Assembly: GCF_029278605.1 (NCBI RefSeq)
Contig: NZ_CP119573.1
Coordinates: forward strand, 62,001-126,000
Reading direction: 5' to 3'
DNA from: Cupriavidus sp. WKF15
GTDB lineage: Bacteria; Pseudomonadota; Gammaproteobacteria; Burkholderiales; Burkholderiaceae
Length of the DNA: 64,000 bases
The notes under the pieces are model-generated. The model searched no databases, had not been told where the DNA came from, and saw nothing but the letters and a program-made list of their open reading frames with translations. The stretch's first letter is position 1. Each line of letters begins with the position of its first letter. Both the position numbers and the translations under genes were made by a program. Positions 55,152 through 64,000 of this stretch are shown here, piece after piece.

Positions 55152-55598
55152 TCACTCCGTCGAGACCGGCCTGGCGCTGTTCTCCAAAGCCGCTTGCATG
55201 GTGTGCCAGGCCAGGGTTGCGCACTTCACGCGTGCCGGGAACTCGCGCACGCCGGCCAGGACCTCCAGCTTGCCCATCGGAAAGCTGGCCAGCCCCGGCT
55301 CTCCGGTCACCAGCGCGTGAAAGCCCGAGAACAAGGCCCGTGCCTCCGCCTCGGTCTTGCCCTTGAGCGCTTCTGTCATCAGCGAGGCCGAGGCGGTGGA
55401 GATGGCACAGCCCGAGCCCTCGAAGCTGGCGTCTTCGATCACTCCGCCGCGGATGCTCAGGTACAGCGTCAGCCGGTCGCCGCACAGCGGGTTGAAGCCC
55501 TCGGCGCTGCGATTCGCTGCCGCCAGCCGCCCGAAATTGCGCGGCGAGCGGCTGTGGTCGACCACCATTTCCTGGTAGAGGTTGCGCAGGTCAGACAT
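55152..55598 (-). CDS. sufU: SufU-type Fe-S scaffold / sulfur-transfer protein
   Basis: A 148-residue IscU-like protein with conserved Cys in FNPLCGDRL, SGCAIS and RVKCATLAW and the SufU-specific insertion between the second and third Cys. SufU accepts sulfur from SufS. Its ATG overlaps the sufS stop (TGATG), so translation is coupled. Confidence 0.9.
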   Translation of the reverse strand: MSDLRNLYQEMVVDHSRSPRNFGRLAAANRSAEGFNPLCGDRLTLYLSIRGGVIEDASFEGSGCAISTASASLMTEALKGKTEAEARALFSGFHALVTGEPGLASFPMGKLEVLAGVREFPARVKCATLAWHTMQAALENSARPVSTE

Positions 55599-56866
55599 CA
55601 GGCGAATACCTCCTGTGCCGCGCGCACGGCAGCAAACAGCGCATCCACTTCTTCACGCGTGTTGTACAGCGCGAAGGACGCGCGCACCGTAGCAGGCACG
55701 CCGAAGCGCTCCATCACGGGCATGGCGCAATGGTGGCCGGCACGGACCGCCACGCCGTGCTGATCGAGGATGGTGCCGACATCGTGGGCATGGATGCCGT
55801 CCAGGGTGAACGAGAGGATGCTCGCCTTGTCGGTTGCCGTGCCGATCATGCGCAGCCCGGCGACCTGCCCCGCCCGCGCGGTGGCATAGCCGAGCAGCGC
55901 ATGCTCGTGGGCGGCGATGGCCTCCAGGCCGACCGCGCGCACATACCCGATGGCCGCGCCAAGGCCGATGACGCCGGCGATATTGGGGGTGCCGGCCTCG
56001 AACTTGTAGGGAAGATCGTTGTAAGTGGTTTTATGGAACGTGACCTCGCGGATCATGTCCCCGCCGCCCTGGTAAGGCGGCATGGCATCGAGCAGCGCAG
56101 CCTTGCCATAGAGCACGCCGACGCCCGTGGGGCCGTAGAGCTTGTGCCCGGAGAAGGCGTAGAAATCGCAATCGAGCGCCTGTACGTCGACCTTGAGGTG
56201 CGGCACCGCCTGGGCGCCATCGATCAGCACCGGGATGTCCCGGGCATGCGCCAGCTCGATGATGTCTCGCACCGGGTTGACCGTGCCGAGCGCGTTGGAG
56301 AGGTGCGCCAACGCGACCAGCCTGGTGCGGGGGCCGAGCAACTGCGCGAACTGTTCCAGCATCAGCTCGCCGGCATCGTTGATCGGCGCCACCTGCAGCA
56401 AGGCGCCGGTGCGCTGGCACGCCAGTTGCCACGGCACGATATTGGAGTGGTGCTCCATCGCACTGATCAGGATCTCGTCGCCCGGGCGCAGGCGCTGGCC
56501 GAAGCTTGCCGCCACCAGGTTGATCGCCTCGGTGGTGCCGCGCACGAACACGATCTCCTCGCGCCCGGCCGCGTTGATCAGGTCTCGCACGGCGTCGCGT
56601 GCGGCTTCGTAGGCATCGGTGGCGCGCTGGCTCAGGGTGTGCAGGCCGCGGTGGATGTTGGCGTTGAGCGCGCTGTAGTAACGCGCTTCGCAATGGATCA
56701 CGCTTTGCGGCTTCTGGGTGGTGGCGGCGTTGTCCAGATAGACCAGCGGCTTGCCGTTGACGGTCTGGCGCAGGATGGGGAAATCCTGGCGCAGCCGCTC
56801 TGCTTCCAGGCCGGCGGGCGGCACCGCGCGCTCCACGGCCGTCAGTTCATGCGCTGCCGTGTTCAT
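55598..56866 (-). CDS. sufS: Cysteine desulfurase SufS
   Basis: A 422-residue PLP-dependent class V aminotransferase-fold enzyme that removes sulfur from cysteine for cluster assembly. It has YLDNAATTQKP at the N-terminus, the PLP Lys in FSGHKLYGPTGVGVLYG, and RAGHHCAMPVMERF with the catalytic Cys. The start is ATG 56866, overlapping the sufD stop by ATGA; a much longer upstream frame is out-of-frame sufD sequence, not part of this protein. Confidence 0.93.
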   Translation of the reverse strand: MNTAAHELTAVERAVPPAGLEAERLRQDFPILRQTVNGKPLVYLDNAATTQKPQSVIHCEARYYSALNANIHRGLHTLSQRATDAYEAARDAVRDLINAAGREEIVFVRGTTEAINLVAASFGQRLRPGDEILISAMEHHSNIVPWQLACQRTGALLQVAPINDAGELMLEQFAQLLGPRTRLVALAHLSNALGTVNPVRDIIELAHARDIPVLIDGAQAVPHLKVDVQALDCDFYAFSGHKLYGPTGVGVLYGKAALLDAMPPYQGGGDMIREVTFHKTTYNDLPYKFEAGTPNIAGVIGLGAAIGYVRAVGLEAIAAHEHALLGYATARAGQVAGLRMIGTATDKASILSFTLDGIHAHDVGTILDQHGVAVRAGHHCAMPVMERFGVPATVRASFALYNTREEVDALFAAVRAAQEVFA

Positions 56867-58190
56867 GGCAACTCCTTCACAGGCTCCGGCAGCTTGCCGC
56901 GCAGGAGCGCTTCCAGCCGCGTGCGCAATGGGGCGGGGCCGAGCCGGCTGACAATCTCTTCGGCAAAGGCAAAAGTCAGCAGGGCACGCGCCGCGGCATC
57001 GTCCATCCCACGCGAGCGCAGGTAGTAGATCTGCTCGGCATCGAGCTGGCCGACGGTGGCGCCGTGGCCGCACTTGACGTCGTCGGCATAGATCTCCAGC
57101 TGCGGCTTGGTGTCCACCTCGGCCTGGTCCGACAGCAGCAGGTTGCGGTTGGACTGGTGGGCGTCGCTGTGCTGGGCGTCGGCATGCACCACCACCTTGC
57201 CGTTGAAGACCGCGCGCGAGGCGCCCGCCAGCACGCCCTTGTACAACTCGCGACTCTTGCTGTGCGGGCTGGCGTGGTCGATGCGGGTGTGGTGGTCGAT
57301 ATGCTGCCGCCCGGCGGTCATATACAGCCCGTCCAGCGAACATTCGGTATGCTCGGCATTCAGCCCGACTTCGATGTCGACTCGCGCGAGGGCGCTGCCC
57401 AGCGCAATGGAACTGGAGGCGAAGCGGCTACCCTGCTGCTGGTCCAGATTGACGCCGGCAATATGGAAGGCCTTGAGGCTCTCCTGCTGCAGCTTGTGAT
57501 GTTCGACCTGCGCATCGCGTTCGGCAACAATGTCAGTGAGGGTATTGGTGCAATAGCCCAGGCCATCCAGGCCCGAGTGGTGCTCGACGATGCAGACCCG
57601 GCTGCCGGCTTGCGCCACCACCACATTGCGCGCATGGGTTGCCAGCTCGCCGGCGGTGACAAGGAACAGCAAGTGGATCGGCTGTTCCGCGACGGTTCCG
57701 GCCGCCACGCGGATACAGGCACCATCGGTCATGAACGCCATGTTCAGGGCGGCGAAACCGGACGGGTAATGGCTTGCGCCGCGCAGCAGCGGCGCTTCCA
57801 GGCAGTCCGGTGCGTGCTCCAGCGTCGCGGCGAGGCTGGCGAGCTCAATCCCCGCAGGCAAGGCACCGATGCGCGACCATTGCGGCTGGTACACGCCATT
57901 GACGAACACCATCAGGTGCGCGCCGGCCAGGGCGAACGCCTCGATCCGCGCTGCCACCGCAGCGTCCAGGCCGTCGCCGGCCTGCGGCAGTGCCACGGCA
58001 AAGCGGCTTCTCTCGAGTGCGGCCACGCTGGTGTATTTCCAGTCCTCCTGGCGCAGCGTGGGAAACCCGGCTTGCGCGAAATGATCCAGCGCCTGGCGGC
58101 GCGCGTGCGCGAGCCAGCCCAGGCGGCGGCCGGGCAGCGCGGCCTCGACGCGGTCGAACTCGGCGAGATAGTGCTCCAGTCCGCTTGCGC

Positions 58191-58194
<4 letters not shown>
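56863..58194 (-). CDS. sufD: SufD, Fe-S cluster scaffold subunit
   Basis: A 443-residue member of the SufB/SufD family. The C-terminal right-handed beta-helix portion contains DIEVGLNAEHTECSLDGLYM, DHHTRIDHASPHSKSRELYK and KCGHGATVGQLDAEQIYYLR. It forms the SufBC2D complex. Coupled to sufC by an ATGA overlap. Confidence 0.92.
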
Positions 58195-58961
<767 letters not shown>

Positions 58962-59012
58962 GGCTGGCCTCTTTCTCCAATGCGCCCGCAGCGCGCCCCG
59001 TGCGCGCCACCG

Positions 59013-60473
<1,461 letters not shown>

Positions 60474-60491
60474 TTGCCACTGTCATCGACA

Positions 60492-60962
60492 TCACGAAAT
60501 GCCAGCTTGCGGCCCGTGTGCGCGTCGGGCGTGCAAGGCGCCAATATCTACCGCGTGCAGTACCGGTTGTGCCATATCTGCCAGTGTCACGCCGTCAAGC
60601 ACCATAAAGATCACTCTGTTGATCGATTGCCAGTTGGCGCGGATGGCGCACAGACCTTCCTGCGCACACAGACCGGCAGCGACGCTGCACTCGGTCACGC
60701 CGGCCGGGCCTTCCATGGCGTCGATCACCTGTGCGATCGAAATCTGTTCCGGCGGCCGTGCCAGCAGATAACCGCCATTGGCGCCGCGCAAAGACTGCAG
60801 CAAGTGGTGCCTTGCCAGCGTCTTCAGGATCTTGCTTGCCGTCGGTACCGGCACGCCGATCGCGCCGGCGAGCTCGGCGGCACTGTAGATCCGGCCCGGG
60901 TTTCGCGCCAGGTGCGTCATGATCACCGTGCCGTAGTCGGTCAGCTTGCTGAGTCTGAGCAT
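60492..60962 (-). CDS. sufR: Rrf2-family SUF regulator
   Basis: A 156-residue Rrf2-type regulator of the SUF-associated class. The winged HTH covers about residues 8-60 (VPVPTASKILKTLARHHLLQ). The three cluster-ligand cysteines are in CSVAAGLCAQEGLC. It probably binds a 2Fe-2S cluster and represses its own operon when clusters are plentiful. The ATG at 60962 gives the normal family length; a longer frame upstream is without similarity. Confidence 0.9.
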   Translation of the reverse strand: MLRLSKLTDYGTVIMTHLARNPGRIYSAAELAGAIGVPVPTASKILKTLARHHLLQSLRGANGGYLLARPPEQISIAQVIDAMEGPAGVTECSVAAGLCAQEGLCAIRANWQSINRVIFMVLDGVTLADMAQPVLHAVDIGALHARRAHGPQAGIS

Positions 60963-61014
60963 CGTCGCCACCAGTATTCGCAAATTAGAACCAATCCGGT
61001 CCTCATTTGTTCCT

Positions 61015-61040
61015 GCATCCCTGTCTCGCATCCCTGTCTC
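61015..61040. repeat. Perfect 13-bp tandem duplication upstream of sufR
   Basis: GCATCCCTGTCTC occurs twice head to tail with no spacer, 53-78 bp before the sufR start and inside the sufR/SDR divergent region. It may be a regulatory direct repeat or a recent slippage event. Confidence 0.6.
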
Positions 61041-61153
61041 GCGCCAGGCCAGGACATGGGGAACCGCTGCCACCAGGTCTCCGTCGACGGTGTATAGATG
61101 AATAGCCGCAGCTCGGGGCATGCCAACCCCGCGAGCGGCGAGGAGACCCGGAT

Positions 61154-61873
61154 ATGGTCAACCAACCCAACCAACCTGTTACCGTCATTACTGGCGCGAG
61201 CCGCGGCTTGGGCCGCGCCGCCGCGCGCCGGCTGGCCACCGTGGAAGGCCATCTGGTCGTCGCCACGGCGCGCAGGCCGACAGACCTCGAGTTGCTGGAG
61301 ACAGAGCTCCGGCTTGCGGGTCACCCGATCGCTTGCCACTCCCTCGACGTTACGGAAGACAGCTCGGTGGCTGCGCTGGCCAACTGGCTGACCGAACGCT
61401 TCGGTCGCGTGGACGCGCTGATCAACAACGCTGGTGTTTCGCTCGACCACTACGACACCAGCCTGCTCGAACTGCCGCTCGAAACCCTGCGCCGCACCCT
61501 CGATATCAATCTTTTCGGCGTGCTGCGGGTCACCCAGGCGTTGGCGCCGCTGTTGCGCGCCAGCCGCGCCGGCCGGGTGGTCAACCTGGCTTCGGGCATG
61601 GGACAGCTGGCGGAAATGGGGAGCGGCGTGCCAGCCTACCGAATCTCGAAAACGGCGCTGAACGCCGTCACACGCATCCTGGCCGTCGAGATGAGCGATA
61701 GCGGCGTCAAGGTCAACTCAGTGTGCCCCGGCTGGTGTCGCACCGACCTGGGCGGCCCCGATGCGCCGCGCTCGCCCGAGCAGGGCATCGACTCCGTGGT
61801 GTGGCTGGCAACGCTGCCCGACGATGGCCCCACCGGTGGCTTCTTCCGCGATCGCCAGTCGATTCCATGGTAG
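61154..61873 (+). CDS. Short-chain dehydrogenase/reductase
   Basis: A 239-residue classical SDR. It has TGASRGLG (NAD(P) site), NNAGVS, the catalytic Ser (LASGMG), and the YRISK motif with Tyr and Lys. GGAG lies before the ATG. It is divergent from sufR. The final residues GGFFRDRQSIPW resemble carbonyl-reductase-type SDRs. Substrate unknown. Confidence 0.88.
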   Translation: MVNQPNQPVTVITGASRGLGRAAARRLATVEGHLVVATARRPTDLELLETELRLAGHPIACHSLDVTEDSSVAALANWLTERFGRVDALINNAGVSLDHYDTSLLELPLETLRRTLDINLFGVLRVTQALAPLLRASRAGRVVNLASGMGQLAEMGSGVPAYRISKTALNAVTRILAVEMSDSGVKVNSVCPGWCRTDLGGPDAPRSPEQGIDSVVWLATLPDDGPTGGFFRDRQSIPW

Positions 61874-61884
61874 CCAGATTCGGA

Positions 61885-61912
61885 TTGACCTGATTGTCGC
61901 CTGTCCTATAAT
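61885..61912 (+). promoter_or_regulatory. Strong sigma-70-type promoter for the structured RNA
   Basis: TTGACC (61885-61890) and TATAAT (61907-61912) are separated by 16 bp, close to the vegetative consensus. Transcription should start at about 61918-61920, exactly where the first hairpin of the RNA begins. Confidence 0.7.
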
Positions 61913-61917
61913 TTAAG

Positions 61918-62103
61918 CGCTGACTGAGACACGCTTTGACAAAGCGGAGGTAGGTCAGCGAAACGATCATGCTTCCTATATGAAGCGTGATCGTGCAGGC
62001 CTCACAAGCCTGCAGGTCCGAACCGGATCATGAGTTGCTGACCCGGTTCGGACGCAGACGCCCACGGTTGGAAGCACTGAGCACCTGCAGAAGGTGCTTT
62101 TTT
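61918..62103 (+). ncRNA. Candidate structured small RNA, about 186 nt
   Basis: No convincing coding frame, but five consecutive hairpins. SL1 is 61918-61960: CGCTGAC pairs GTCAGCG, with an internal GCTTT-GAC-AAAGC stem. SL2 is 61963-61994: ACGATCA pairs TGATCGT, extended by GCTTC/GAAGC. SL3 is 61995-62013: GCAGGC/GCCTGC with a 7-nt loop. SL4 is 62016-62053: GTCCGAACCGG pairs CCGGTTCGGAC. SL5 is a terminator at 62080-62103: AGCACCT/AGGTGCT then T5. A near-consensus promoter lies directly upstream. The size and self-contained promoter/terminator favour an independent sRNA over a riboswitch, though it precedes the yyaL gene by about 90 bp. I could not match it to 6S, tmRNA, RNase P or 4.5S RNA. 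Confidence 0.72.
62080..62103 (+). terminator. Intrinsic terminator of the structured RNA
   Basis: AGCACCT-GCAGA-AGGTGCT forms a perfect 7-bp stem with a 5-nt loop, followed directly by five Ts. Confidence 0.8.
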
Positions 62104-62194
62104 GTATGGCTCATTGAGGTATGCCGGGGAGCCACGCGCTTGCCGCGCGCCTTGTTCTGCGCCACAGCTGTCCCGCTGGCCTGCCTGAAGATCA

Positions 62195-64000
<1,806 letters not shown>

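Noticed and set aside
55598..57343. Longer form of SufS starting at 57343
   Set aside because: The extra N-terminal 159 residues are out-of-frame sufD sequence; ATG 56866 overlaps the sufD stop.
61918..62103. Identification of the structured RNA as 6S RNA or a riboswitch
   Set aside because: It lacks the single long rod with central bubble of 6S and has no recognised aptamer core; several independent hairpins do not fit these classes.

Overview
The window is about 64 kb of high-GC proteobacterial chromosome. The gene content (Gram-negative trimeric porin, meta-cleavage operon, second IF-1 copy, Rrf2-SufBCDSUT operon, DUF2188 and UPF0182 proteins) suggests a beta-proteobacterium of the Burkholderiaceae, most likely Cupriavidus or a close relative. 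The assignment comes from protein recognition only; no rRNA or tRNA gene was seen.

Layout. 1-3702: the 3' part of pgi, a PfkB sugar kinase and a zinc-ribbon protein of unknown function. 4250-14129: a catabolic island that closely resembles the E. coli yeaTUVWX (dmlR-dmlA-BCCT-cntA-cntB) arrangement, with an added aldehyde dehydrogenase and a porin. Together these can take L-carnitine through uptake, oxidative release of trimethylamine, malic semialdehyde and D-malate to pyruvate. 14265-20369: a translationally coupled meta-cleavage operon (hydrolase, extradiol dioxygenase, FAD monooxygenase, hydratase) under a divergent TetR regulator. Its last recognisable gene, an acetaldehyde dehydrogenase, is decayed, and a GST remnant lies beyond it. 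20385-22587: an IS3-type remnant and a divergent SDR/AraC pair. 22945-26580: a lipoprotein hydrolase, a beta-barrel-like protein and a collapsed DUF2252 gene. 26614-30279: a SulP anion transporter and an NCS2 nucleobase permease. 30828-35310: a lipoprotein, D-lactate dehydrogenase, an AspT-type exchanger and an ackA remnant, possibly a former fermentative cluster.

35415-41685 looks accessory: small hypothetical proteins, a trypsin-like protease, a second IF-1, a lone 190-residue tyrosine recombinase, a secreted protein with short FTDG-type repeats, copies of a dispersed intergenic repeat, and a BBE-type FAD oxidase. 41806-54327 holds a large BTAD-ATPase-TPR regulator, a UPF0182 membrane protein, AraC and LuxR-type regulators, a VWA protein, a Cys/Pro repeat secreted protein and an outer-membrane beta-barrel. 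54463-60962 is a complete SUF operon (sufR-sufB-sufC-sufD-sufS-sufU-sufT-Rieske ferredoxin). It is followed by a divergent SDR, a strongly supported structured small RNA locus of about 186 nt (61918-62103), and the 5' part of a YyaL/DUF255 thioredoxin-domain protein that runs off the end.

The most noteworthy items are the structured RNA at 61918-62103, the complete carnitine-to-pyruvate gene set with several palindromic operator candidates, the dispersed repeat family, and a cluster of genes decayed by internal deletion (acetaldehyde dehydrogenase, DUF2252, ackA, GST, AraC).
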